9,379 nt of DNA from a bacterium (GCA_024278215.1 JAJRTR010000207.1:1-9379), one strand, 5' to 3'. Numbered from the stretch's first letter, positions 1-6,933 are shown. A program made the numbers and translations. Notes: generated by a model not told the origin, from the sequence alone.

Positions 1-1
1 A

Positions 2-70
2 TGGATCGCGGCACCAGAAAACGGATACTACAAATTCAATCTCGCGGGCTTATTGAAAGACATAATGTAA
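2..70 (+). CDS. C-terminal end of an unidentified protein (5' partial)
   Basis: The frame starting at base 2 is open from the window edge to a TAA at 68-70 and encodes 22 residues ending in WIAAPENGYYKFNLAGLLKDIM. The composition reads like a folded domain's C-terminus: aromatic and small residues, then an amphipathic LAGLLKDI helix. The alternative frame from the ATG at base 1 gives an Arg/Lys-rich peptide that looks like a shadow. The family cannot be named from so little. It lies on the same strand as the next gene, with about 160 bases between them that contain a hairpin, so it may or may not be co-transcribed. Confidence 0.5.
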   Translation, partial: WIAAPENGYYKFNLAGLLKDIM

Positions 71-80
71 CGGCTGAGGA

Positions 81-118
81 CAATGTATAACCCGCATATT
101 TCACAAATGCGGGTTCAA
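81..118 (+). repeat. Intergenic repeat, partial copy A (tail module with hairpin)
   Basis: This stretch begins CAATGTA and continues with a CCCG-ATATTTCAC-AATGC-GG pattern. It aligns closely with 2949-2986, differing by a two-base insertion after CAATGTA and a few substitutions. In this copy CCCGCAT (91-97) and ATGCGGG (107-113) form a perfect 7-bp stem with a 9-base loop. No T-run follows, so it is not a classical intrinsic terminator, though it could protect the 3' end of the upstream transcript. The segment 71-150 containing it is flanked by an exact direct repeat, CATAATGTAA, at 61-70 and 151-160. Confidence 0.6.
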
Positions 119-231
119 AAACCGGAAGAACCGGGGTTGCGTTAAGGCATCATAATGTAAACAAAAGTGCGGAGCGCGGTGATTACTGTGCGCCGCAATC
201 GTGAATATTAACCGCCTGCCGTGAGTATCCT

Positions 232-456
232 ATGGACGAAAAAGAGAAAGAACGAAGACAACGCGAAGCACTGGAGCGTGGCGGCAGTGGAGCTTACACA
301 GAGCCTGGCGACACGACCGACTGGGACATGCCCGACATGCGGGAACCGGATTTCTCCGATGTGCGAAAAAAGATTTTTTCTCCGTGGAAGGTCATATTAT
401 TCATAATTATTAGTTCAGTTTTCTGGATATGGTTTTTTTTCTACAGCGGCAAATAA
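232..456 (+). CDS. Small single-pass membrane protein, unknown function
   Basis: This encodes a 74-residue protein. Residues 1-52 are very polar, with an N-terminal Lys/Glu/Arg-rich helix (about 1-16) and an acidic stretch rich in Asp, Pro and Met (about 26-43). Basic residues near the membrane (RKK at 45-47, Lys53) lead into one strongly hydrophobic segment at about 53-71 (VILFIIISSVFWIWFFFY), and only a few residues remain after it. The positive-inside rule predicts a cytoplasmic N-terminus. Its TAA overlaps the ATG of the phosphatase-like gene by one base (TAATG at 454-458), which implies translational coupling and a related job, such as a membrane partner. The ribosome site before the ATG is weak. 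A different-frame ORF at 221-406 covers the same bases but lacks these protein-like features. No family is recognised. Confidence 0.65.
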   Translation: MDEKEKERRQREALERGGSGAYTEPGDTTDWDMPDMREPDFSDVRKKIFSPWKVILFIIISSVFWIWFFFYSGK

Positions 457-1391
457 TGAATATAGCCTCTCAAACATCAGTTAACCTCATTTTTGTTAAA
501 GCGCAGTACGCCTGCATTGTACTGACATGTATCCTCATTCCTGTGTCGATTATATTCTTGCCGGCAACTGTTTTCGCCGCAGATGGAAACGTGGGCGGGC
601 GGAAAATGCTTGTTGTGATCGCGGACGGAATATCGTTTGACGATTGGTCGGCGGCGGAGATGCGGCATGTGCGCGGAGCCGGAAAAATGGGCGCGATAGG
701 ATTACTTGTCACAAGAACACTGAACCGCGAGAGCTCAACGGCAGCTTATGTAACACTCGGCTCCGGACTGCTCGGCGACGGTAACGAAGACGACACACTC
801 GTTTTCAACGTCGATGAAATTTACGGCGGTCGGCCCGCGGGGACGATATTTACTACAGACACGGGGGTGGATGCGCCGGAGAAAGGAATAGTACATATCG
901 GCTGGGCGGCGCTGCGCAACAAAAACCTCGACACTCGATGGGGCGCAAGGCCGGGCGCGCTCGCCGGGCTTCTTGAGAAGAACGGATACACAACCGCCGC
1001 TGTGGGCAATTCCGATTTTTATACGTTGCCGCGAAGAGGCGCGTCGATTGTCGCTCTGGACGAGTACGGAAAAGCTGCCGCCGGAAATGTTTCCGGGAAT
1101 CTCCTGTCCCGGTCGGATGCTTTTCCGGGCGGCGCGATGCTCGACACTGCCGCATTCAGGGACGCCATGCTCGACGCATTATCGAAGGCGGACTTCGTTG
1201 TCGCTGATTTCGGCGATACATCACGTGCCGAAAGATTTTCCCTGTATGCCGACGATAAAAAGGTCGAAGCAGCAAAGAAGGCGGCGCTTGCTATGCTCGA
1301 CAACACTTTCGCTTTTCTTCTTGACAGTATAGACATGTCCATGACACAAATAATTCTGATCAGCCCCGCGGCCCATGAAAGCGATTACTAA
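456..1391 (+). CDS. Alkaline-phosphatase-superfamily domain, N-terminal part of an interrupted phosphatase/membrane protein
   Basis: This encodes 311 residues. The start at 456 is preferred over the in-frame ATG at 429 because it overlaps the previous stop (TAATG) and gives a clean signal-type N-terminus: a hydrophobic segment at about 19-38, then VFA-ADG with likely cleavage or anchoring near residue 41. The mature part begins like an alkaline-phosphatase or phosphoglycerate-mutase fold. KMLVVIADGIS carries a candidate metal-ligand Asp57, RESSTAAYVTLGSG (about 91-104) holds a Ser/Thr nucleophile region, and VVADFGDTSR (248-257) matches a conserved late motif of such proteins. The family in which this fold is fused to a multi-pass membrane domain is recalled, not searched. 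The reading frame ends at TAA 1389-1391, before the C-terminal metal-binding part of the fold, which continues in the same frame immediately downstream. This product alone would be incomplete. It probably acts outside the cytoplasmic membrane on an unknown substrate. Confidence 0.75.
   Translation: MNIASQTSVNLIFVKAQYACIVLTCILIPVSIIFLPATVFAADGNVGGRKMLVVIADGISFDDWSAAEMRHVRGAGKMGAIGLLVTRTLNRESSTAAYVTLGSGLLGDGNEDDTLVFNVDEIYGGRPAGTIFTTDTGVDAPEKGIVHIGWAALRNKNLDTRWGARPGALAGLLEKNGYTTAAVGNSDFYTLPRRGASIVALDEYGKAAAGNVSGNLLSRSDAFPGGAMLDTAAFRDAMLDALSKADFVVADFGDTSRAERFSLYADDKKVEAAKKAALAMLDNTFAFLLDSIDMSMTQIILISPAAHESDY
1389..1391 (+). other. In-frame TAA interrupting the phosphatase/membrane gene
   Basis: The stop lies between GAT-TAC and AAA-AAG-GAA-ACG. 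The frame on both sides is identical, and the residues after the stop (KKETLTPLLIVGAG, encoded from 1392) read as uninterrupted phosphatase-fold sequence. The stop abuts a seven-A run (1390-1396). A single homopolymer indel cannot explain it, because that would shift the downstream frame. A substitution, paired indels, or genuine readthrough would be needed. The A-AAA-AAG heptamer resembles a -1 slippery site but overlaps and lies 3' of the stop, so it would act too late. Confidence 0.7.
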
Positions 1392-1412
1392 AAAAAGGAA
1401 ACGCTTACTCCG

Positions 1413-2738
1413 TTGCTGATTGTCGGCGCAGGTGTCGGGTCGGGCTCCGCCGTGCTTACATCGGGCTCGACGCGCAGGCGCGGCATTGTTCTCAACACAG
1501 ACTTCGCGCCGTATGTCTGCTCATATTTCGGCATCGAACCGGCCCCTGATTTTGTCGGAACTCCATTTGAATTTATTCCTCTTTCGAACACGCACAAATA
1601 TATCAGGGATGTGTTCCGGCGCGACAGTTTCGTCGAAAACCGTTACGGCATGTTGAAAAATGTTGTCCTGTGGCATCTCGCTATGCTTATCGTATGTTTT
1701 GCCGCCGCAATGTTTGTTGCAAAAGTTGGCAAGAGCCTGCGGCACATACTTTCCGGCCTCTTAATAGGCACTTCCTGCATGTTCATTTCATTCCTTTTCG
1801 CCGCCGGTATTCCTTATGAAAAAGGGCCGGCTTTCTTCATTGTCGGCTATTTCGCTTTATGTATAGTTCTTGCTGGAGCAGCTTCCCTGATGCCGGGTTC
1901 CCGGCATAAATACATGTTCGTCGCCGCCGTTTACTTCCTCTCGCTTGCCGCGGATCAGTTGACAGGCGGAGAATTGATAATGAACTCGGCGCTCGGATAT
2001 TATCCGCAGAGCGGGGCGCGTTTCTATGGTATCGGCAACGAATTCATGGGTTTTATGATAAGCGCACCGGTTGTATTCATCGGCCTTGCAATGGATGCCG
2101 CGCCGCGTTTAAGCAGGCTGTTGAAGTTCGTTGCCTGCATTATTTTCCTCGCATGTGTCTACATCGTGGGCAGCCCCGCGCTTGGCGCAAATCTCGGCGG
2201 CCTCATATCGTGTTCCGTGGCTTATATATTCATGATCCTTCTTATTTATCAAGGCCGCCTCAACTGGCGCAGTGTGCTCCCGGCCCTGTTTGCGGCTGCG
2301 ATCTTCGTCGGCGTTTTTATCGGTGTGGATGTCTTACTCACCGATAACAACTCACATGTGACAAGACTTGTTCTGCGGGTGGCGGGCGATGGCGGGATGC
2401 CCGAACTCCTTAAAGTGGTCGGGCGTAAACTGGCAGTAAACCTGAGGCTTATAAAGGCGAGTTTCTGGAGTGCGATATTTATTATTTCTCTTGTATTTGC
2501 GTTTGCCGCACATTACTTTCCGGTTAACAGACTCCGCCGGCTTTTCGAGATAAATCCGAACTTCAAACATGCGTATGCCGCATCGCTGCTGGGCGCGCTG
2601 GTCGCGTTTGCTGTAAACGATTCCGGAATCGTGCCGGGCGCGACAGCGTTTATTATTCCAACCGCGGCCCTGTTCCACATCCTTTTCAATATGGAAAAGG
2701 AAAACGACGAGCCGGATATTCAATATGATGAAATATGA
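1413..2738 (+). CDS. Phosphatase-fold C-terminus plus polytopic membrane domain (C-terminal part of interrupted protein)
   Basis: This encodes 441 residues from a TTG start, in the same frame as the upstream CDS. The start is uncertain: TTG at 1413 follows an AAAGGA stretch at 1394-1399 with an over-long gap of 13 bases, and homology-like sequence already begins at 1392. Residues 1-80 complete the phosphatase fold: TSGSTRRRGIVLNTDFAP contains a candidate metal-ligand Asp30, followed by a typical exit segment. From about residue 83 there are roughly ten or eleven membrane segments (about 83-104, 111-132, 138-159, 165-182, 212-228, 236-253, 258-279, 287-308, 350-368, 385-402 and 406-425). Between segments lie the motifs YYPQSGARFYGIGNEFMG (196-213), GANLGG (258-263) and NDSGIVPGA (402-410), which look strongly conserved. 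The tail is short and acidic. It likely forms one functional unit with the N-terminal part if the stop is bypassed or artefactual. The membrane domain's substrate is unknown. Confidence 0.72.
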   Translation: MLIVGAGVGSGSAVLTSGSTRRRGIVLNTDFAPYVCSYFGIEPAPDFVGTPFEFIPLSNTHKYIRDVFRRDSFVENRYGMLKNVVLWHLAMLIVCFAAAMFVAKVGKSLRHILSGLLIGTSCMFISFLFAAGIPYEKGPAFFIVGYFALCIVLAGAASLMPGSRHKYMFVAAVYFLSLAADQLTGGELIMNSALGYYPQSGARFYGIGNEFMGFMISAPVVFIGLAMDAAPRLSRLLKFVACIIFLACVYIVGSPALGANLGGLISCSVAYIFMILLIYQGRLNWRSVLPALFAAAIFVGVFIGVDVLLTDNNSHVTRLVLRVAGDGGMPELLKVVGRKLAVNLRLIKASFWSAIFIISLVFAFAAHYFPVNRLRRLFEINPNFKHAYAASLLGALVAFAVNDSGIVPGATAFIIPTAALFHILFNMEKENDEPDIQYDEI

Positions 2739-2839
2739 CGGCTTGCCATCCACTATTAATCAATAATGATGCTCAAAAGTCAGTGGTAATTGTTCACGGG
2801 ATATACATGGGAATGCATTGACCTGGGAATATTTTGGAG

Positions 2840-2860
2840 TGCAACGACTGTGTCGTTGCA
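2840..2860. repeat. Perfect 9-bp inverted repeat / hairpin
   Basis: TGCAACGAC (2840-2848) and GTCGTTGCA (2852-2860) are perfect reverse complements separated by three bases. The stem forms equally on either strand, which suits the gap between convergent genes. It could act as a bidirectional transcription barrier or mRNA 3'-end stabiliser. There is no downstream T-run, so an intrinsic terminator is only possible. It directly precedes repeat copy B and may be a module of the same composite element. Confidence 0.6.
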
Positions 2861-2868
2861 TATAGTAT

Positions 2869-2986
2869 CTTACGACTGCTACGCAGGATGATAAAGAAAT
2901 GCTGAAAAGAGATCGGTGAAAGCTGGAGCTTCCAGTTACAGGCGTTTCCAATGTAGCCCGTATATTTCACCAATGCAGGCTTAAAG
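2869..2986 (+). repeat. Composite intergenic repeat, copy B
   Basis: The core (2869-2956) aligns with 7214-7308. It opens CTTACGACTG, then CTACGCAGGATG, an A/G-rich middle, a shared AAGCTGGAGCTTCCAG segment, TTACAGGCGTTT and a closing GTAG. This copy lacks five bases present after CTTACGACTG in the other. The tail (2949-2986) aligns with 81-118 near the start of the window. The central inverted repeat is imperfect here (GAAAGCT against AGCTTCC) and perfect in copy C, so this copy has decayed. There is no coding capacity, and no terminal inverted repeats or target duplications were identified. It is probably a dispersed, non-autonomous intergenic element. Confidence 0.7.
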
Positions 2987-3032
2987 CCCACAACTTCACA
3001 GGCCCGAAAAAACGCAAAACCAGCAATAAAAC

Positions 3033-4706
3033 TTAACTGTGGATAAAAGTTTGATTCTTAATGTAATCGGAGTCCATAGCCGGTATCGAGTCACGGTCGA
3101 GAAGACCTGCTTCGAGGGCAAAAAGGAATGTCTCGACAATTTCAGGGTCGAATTGCTCGCCCGAACCTTTTTTTATGATTTCGGCAGCGGCAGAGGGTTC
3201 CATTTTCCGGCGATAAGGTCTTTCGGTGGTCATAGCATCGTAGGCGTCGGCGATTCCAAGTATTCGCGCAGTGAGGGGAATCTCGCTGTCTTTTAATTTG
3301 CCAGGATATCCTTTGCCGTCGTAACGTTCGTGGTGATGGAGTATTCCCATGAGGCTGTTTTTTATGGAGCCGATGGAACTTGCGATTTCGTGTGATAAAG
3401 TCGAGTGTGTCTCGATTATCATTCTTTCGGCGTCACTGACCCTGCCGGATTTCAGGAGGATCGTGTCGGGAATGCCTATTTTACCGACATCGTGAATCAT
3501 GCCCGAGACACGCAAATTTTCGTGCAGTCTCCAGTCGTCGGGGCGCAGGCACTTGCCGATCTGCACGGCATAAAAGGCTACGCGCTCGGAATGCCCTTTT
3601 TCGTATTCGTCTTTCATGCTGACAGCGCTTGCAAGAGCCCGGAGAGCGCCGTGGAAGAGATCGTCTTTTTCTTCCTGCAGCAAAGAGCCCTTTACGGCGA
3701 CAGCGGCTTCGTTGGCGATAGTCTGGAGCAGATCGATGTCCGTATCGTCAAAATTACTGCCGTCATTTTTGTTGATGACTTCGAGCACTCCGATCAGAAT
3801 GTCGGCTTTGAACATAGGCACACAGAGGATCGATTTTGTTGTAAATCCTGTAAATTTGTCAAACGATGGATCGAAACGCTCGTCTGCATAAGCATCGTTG
3901 ACGATAAGCGGGATGCCGGTTGTGGCCACGTGACCGACAATGCCCTTGTCCAGCGGCACCGTTTTTTTCTCTAGCATGCTCTTCTTGTCTCCGTGCGCTA
4001 CAAAGAAGTAAAGTTCATCCGTATTTCTGTCCACGAGAAGTAGCGAAGAGGCTTCGGCATCGAGCATCCTCTTTGCTGAATTCATGATTGTGTTGAGCAC
4101 ATCACGCAGGTCGAGAGCACTGTTCACGGCATGGCTGACGTTGAGGAGGCTTTTCGTGTATTTGACGTCATTGTTGAGTTTTTCGACCACATCCCTGTGC
4201 TGGAGCGTCATCGCTATCAGGTCTGCGAAACATTCGAACAATTCCGTAAGCTCGTACGGGCTGTCGATTTCATCGACATCGAGATTGACACCTTCAAGCA
4301 CACCTATTACTTTCTTGCCGGACTTGATAGGCACGGCGATAAGGGACTTTGTCTCGTAGCCGACTGTGTTGTCTATGCTTTTGTTGAAATCATCTTCCGT
4401 GTTTGTGTCGTCGACAAGCGCCGGTTTTCTTGTCGAGATAACTTTTCCAGCTATGCCTTTATCGGCGAGCATATATGTTCCTGTCAACTCGTCTTCCTTC
4501 TGGCCCCTGACTACATGGAACACGAGCCGGTCCGTGTCTTCGTCGATCAAGAGAATTGAAGCGCCTTCCATCTCGACAAGACTGAATATACGATTCATTA
4601 TAAAATCCAGAGTCTCTTTCGGACCCTGCGACCCCGGCAGAGCATGTATCAACTCCTGGAGCACTTCGAGTTTGAAATTAGTCAGTTGCAGCTCAATGTC
4701 CGACAT
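3033..4706 (-). CDS. GAF-GAF-HD-GYP cyclic-di-GMP phosphodiesterase
   Basis: This is a 557-residue soluble protein with two tandem GAF sensor domains (about 30-170 and 197-340) and a C-terminal HD-GYP domain (about 350-535). Metal and signature residues are present: H372 in KGHSERV, the HD pair H405-D406 in MIHDVGKIGIPD, H434, H458-H459 in the HHExxDGxGYP signature (458-468), and D487 in ADAYDAMTTERPYR. HD-GYP proteins with this set hydrolyse c-di-GMP to pGpG or GMP, so the enzyme is predicted active. The second GAF ends in VINKNDG, a common GAF ligand-pocket motif, while the first is divergent there (GVNLDVD). No membrane segment is seen, so it is cytoplasmic. The ATG at 4706 is chosen because AAGGAG (4717-4712) lies five bases upstream. 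The GTG at 4712 would overlap that site. It is the last gene of the operon, two bases after the HPt gene. Confidence 0.93.
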   Translation of the reverse strand: MSDIELQLTNFKLEVLQELIHALPGSQGPKETLDFIMNRIFSLVEMEGASILLIDEDTDRLVFHVVRGQKEDELTGTYMLADKGIAGKVISTRKPALVDDTNTEDDFNKSIDNTVGYETKSLIAVPIKSGKKVIGVLEGVNLDVDEIDSPYELTELFECFADLIAMTLQHRDVVEKLNNDVKYTKSLLNVSHAVNSALDLRDVLNTIMNSAKRMLDAEASSLLLVDRNTDELYFFVAHGDKKSMLEKKTVPLDKGIVGHVATTGIPLIVNDAYADERFDPSFDKFTGFTTKSILCVPMFKADILIGVLEVINKNDGSNFDDTDIDLLQTIANEAAVAVKGSLLQEEKDDLFHGALRALASAVSMKDEYEKGHSERVAFYAVQIGKCLRPDDWRLHENLRVSGMIHDVGKIGIPDTILLKSGRVSDAERMIIETHSTLSHEIASSIGSIKNSLMGILHHHERYDGKGYPGKLKDSEIPLTARILGIADAYDAMTTERPYRRKMEPSAAAEIIKKGSGEQFDPEIVETFLFALEAGLLDRDSIPAMDSDYIKNQTFIHS

Positions 4707-4708
4707 CG

Positions 4709-5050
4709 TCACTCCTTCATATTCGATTTGACTTCGTGTATTCTCATGTTAAGTTGCTGTATGACTTTTGTCATCGGTTCTTTGATTATTTCAGGCAATA
4801 CACCGTCTTTTTTCAGAAAATCCTCGGTGAGGGAAGCTACCTTGCTGACCTTCTCGAAACCTGCCAGCGCTGCTGTTCCCGTAATTGTGTGGAATAAGCG
4901 CCCCAACTCCTCTATTGCCGCCTCGACATTTTCCGTTTTGTCCAGACTATCATTACAAATGACGATTTTTTCGTACAACTCTTCAAGTTCTTCCAGTGTG
5001 ATTTTCCTGAGTCGGAGAAGCTCTTCCCTGGTGAAAAAATCGTCTCTCAT
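4709..5050 (-). CDS. Stand-alone HPt (histidine phosphotransfer) protein
   Basis: This is a 113-residue, mostly helical protein. The motif LFHTITGTAALAGF (52-65) fits the HPt phospho-acceptor helix, with His54 as the predicted phosphorylated residue, followed by a second helix (EKVSKVASLTEDFLKK). The usual HxxKG Lys is Thr57 here, which is tolerated in some HPt proteins but could alter partner preference. The N-terminal half (7-50) is rich in Glu and Leu, consistent with the helices of the four-helix bundle. HPt proteins relay phosphate between receivers and kinases. The likely partner is the receiver fused to FapA in the gene three bases upstream. It starts at ATG 5050 with GGAAAG about seven bases before it, and it overlaps neither neighbour. 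No catalytic kinase domain is present, so it is a phosphate shuttle, not a kinase. Confidence 0.85.
   Translation of the reverse strand: MRDDFFTREELLRLRKITLEELEELYEKIVICNDSLDKTENVEAAIEELGRLFHTITGTAALAGFEKVSKVASLTEDFLKKDGVLPEIIKEPMTKVIQQLNMRIHEVKSNMKE
4712..4717 (-). promoter_or_regulatory. Ribosome binding site deciding the HD-GYP start
   Basis: On the minus strand AAGGAG lies five bases before the ATG at 4706-4704 and overlaps the last sense codons and stop of the HPt gene. This supports the ATG over the GTG at 4712-4710 and indicates coupled translation. Confidence 0.75.
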
Positions 5051-5053
5051 ATA

Positions 5054-6841
5054 TCAACTTTCCAATGCGCTTTTAACCACTGTGATGACCCTTCCGGGCA
5101 CAAATGGCTTCAATACATAATCGAATGCGCCCTGTACGACACATTCGAGGACTTTCTTTTTGTCTCTTATTGATGAAATCATAATAACTTTCGCATCTTC
5201 GTTTTCTTCCCTGATTGCTTTGAGAGTTTCTATTCCGTCCATCCTGACCATAGCTATGTCGCAGGTAACCAGTGTGGGCTTGAGCTTTTTATAAAGTTCC
5301 AGCCCCTGCCTGCCGTTTTCAGCTTCGCCGACGACCTCGAGGCCCAGTTTCTCGAGCAGAAGTTTGAGCGTCTGCCTGACGGCTCTCGAATCGTCGATAA
5401 TGATTACCGTTTTCGCCCTTCGTTTCGAATCGCGCCTGAACTCACGGCCTGATTCATCGAACGATGTCAGGTACAGCATCTTCTTGTCGGTGTCCCATTT
5501 GAAGCTTGCAAATTTTGTTTCCTTTTTCACTCTGTAAACGGAATCATCGATAAAAACCGCTGTGCCCGGATATATCATGTTCTCTATTTCGACCATGGCC
5601 AGATGATTGAAAACACGACTCGAGCTGAGTTCGTAAATGTCTTCCTGCATCTGTTTTTTTACCCGGTCGAGTTTAAGTATTTTTCCGCGAATATATCCAG
5701 TTTTTTCGATGTCGTCGCCGGCTGTTTTCGATGCGAATTCATAGTTTTTCTGTAGTTCCGTCAACTGCTTCATGACTCCCCGCAGCCTGGCGAGTTCGTC
5801 CATGTAGCGTCTCTGTATCTCATATTTGTAGCCCACCTGTACGTAGGTTTTAGGATGGGCCGTCGAGCCGAGATTCCTCACAACAATGCGGTCATAAGCT
5901 ATTGTCCGTCCACCTATAATCGCCCCCTCTTCCGTCAGTGCTATCACTCTTTTGTTGCTGTACACGCTGCTGTTCATGATAGCGTTTTCAACAATGATGC
6001 TGCCTTCAGCTTCCACAATCGAATTCTCGATGAACTTCGCGTAGATGTCGCCATCGGCCGAAATGAGGCCTTTGTTCCTCGTAAGAATTCCTCTTTTGAC
6101 AACAACATCACCGCCGGCGGTCACACGCGCGCTCTGTATTGTGTTCTCCACTATCACATCGCCGCGCGCGTTCACCTCGAAACCGTCCAGAATACTTCCC
6201 TTTATGCCTATTGTGCCGTCGAATGTTATATTACCTGTACTGTAATCAACATCGCCATCGACAATGTATACAGGATCAACCCTGAGCACTCCGCCGGAAA
6301 TTATCGGCGCACCGCTGATTTCTGCAATGTAGTCCTTCCTGTTGTCGGCAAGCCTCACGCCTGTGCCAGGTGATATATTCACATCCATCCCCCACTCGCC
6401 GGGAAGTGTCTGCCCGTATATCGTTTTGCCTTCCTTGCCCTGCTCCGCAGGTTCCTTGCGCAGAATAACATCATTCTCGCGTACACTTGCGATAGTGCCG
6501 ATCTGTCTGAAATCTACTTTATCCCTGTCCCCGAGTTCAGCGTCGAATGTGCTGCGGGCGTCTTTCTCGAACTTATAAATAAGTTCGGCATCTTTACCTT
6601 GTGTAAAGGGTTTTCCCGTAGCAATAACCAGGGTATAATCATACAGGTCCATATTCGAGAGAAAGATATTTATCTTGGTGTCATCTTTAATGCCATACGT
6701 TATATTCTCTTTTTTTAGCAGGCGTTTTATATCATTGAGCGTCGGCTCGTGACCGGGTGCCACATGAAGATAAGCAGTGATATGATCTCTCGATACCTCG
6801 ATCCATAGCATTTTGTCTTTTGCTGAAATTTCAGGACTCAT
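5054..6841 (-). CDS. FapA (DUF342) family protein fused to a CheY-like receiver domain
   Basis: This is a 595-residue protein. Residues 1 to about 115 form the N-terminal FapA region. GKEGKTIYGQTLPG (135-148) and the repeated GDV/GDI turns of a parallel beta-helix (about 180-325, for example VDGDVDYSTGNITFDG and ARGDVIVENTI) are hallmarks of the FapA/DUF342 family. A predicted coiled coil follows (about 338-406), then a small beta domain (about 415-465). A basic linker leads into a complete receiver domain at 476-595: acidic pair D483-D484, phospho-acceptor D528 in LVTCDIAM, S556 at the switch position, and K578 in LKPF. Some FapA proteins influence flagellar assembly and polar localisation. 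The fusion implies that assembly or binding by the FapA scaffold responds to phosphorylation. It is the first gene of the operon, followed by HPt and HD-GYP genes that supply relay and c-di-GMP output. AGGTGA just before the ATG at 6841 supports the start. Confidence 0.9.
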   Translation of the reverse strand: MSPEISAKDKMLWIEVSRDHITAYLHVAPGHEPTLNDIKRLLKKENITYGIKDDTKINIFLSNMDLYDYTLVIATGKPFTQGKDAELIYKFEKDARSTFDAELGDRDKVDFRQIGTIASVRENDVILRKEPAEQGKEGKTIYGQTLPGEWGMDVNISPGTGVRLADNRKDYIAEISGAPIISGGVLRVDPVYIVDGDVDYSTGNITFDGTIGIKGSILDGFEVNARGDVIVENTIQSARVTAGGDVVVKRGILTRNKGLISADGDIYAKFIENSIVEAEGSIIVENAIMNSSVYSNKRVIALTEEGAIIGGRTIAYDRIVVRNLGSTAHPKTYVQVGYKYEIQRRYMDELARLRGVMKQLTELQKNYEFASKTAGDDIEKTGYIRGKILKLDRVKKQMQEDIYELSSSRVFNHLAMVEIENMIYPGTAVFIDDSVYRVKKETKFASFKWDTDKKMLYLTSFDESGREFRRDSKRRAKTVIIIDDSRAVRQTLKLLLEKLGLEVVGEAENGRQGLELYKKLKPTLVTCDIAMVRMDGIETLKAIREENEDAKVIMISSIRDKKKVLECVVQGAFDYVLKPFVPGRVITVVKSALES

Positions 6842-6933
6842 GTATCACCTTTTCATAAAAAATGTTTTTCACCCTCCGGAGCAAAAACACGTTTTTTTGT
6901 TATTTTGTGATGATACCGTTACGTCGGGGGCAT

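Larger units (their letters stand above)
2739..3032. other. Intergenic gap between convergent genes
   Basis: The gap has no convincing gene. Short open frames on the minus strand here (for example those beginning with a TPVTGSSSF-like peptide) are translations of the repeat element, not genes, because the same peptide appears from the other repeat copy near 7300. The gap contains a perfect hairpin (2840-2860) and the composite repeat (2869-2986). Neither flanking gene has an obvious GC-rich stem followed by a T-run, so termination may rely on these structures or on Rho. Confidence 0.6.

Noticed and set aside
91-120. An intrinsic terminator for the first, partial gene
   Set aside because: A good 7-bp stem is present, but no T-run follows it, and the same sequence recurs as part of a repeat at 2957-2979.
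429-455. The earlier ATG at 429 as start of the phosphatase-like gene
   Set aside because: It would add nine residues before the signal-type N-terminus and overlap the upstream gene by 28 bases. The ATG at 456 in the TAATG overlap is the more typical coupled start.
1390-1396. A-AAA-AAG as a -1 frameshift site joining the two halves of the split gene
   Set aside because: The in-frame TAA is reached before the heptamer is decoded, and both halves are already in the same frame, so a -1 shift would not join them.
2760-2991. Short minus-strand ORFs beginning with a TPVTGSSSF-type peptide
   Set aside because: A near-identical peptide arises from repeat copy C at about 7270-7302. The similarity reflects the DNA repeat, not a protein family.
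3405-3974. A 189-codon plus-strand open frame inside the HD-GYP gene
   Set aside because: It lies antisense to a gene with intact catalytic motifs, and its translation has no recognisable domain pattern. It is a shadow of the minus-strand codon bias.
5855-6373. A 172-codon plus-strand open frame inside the FapA-receiver gene
   Set aside because: It is antisense to a well-supported gene, is rich in Cys, His and Tyr in no ordered pattern, and has no ribosome site.
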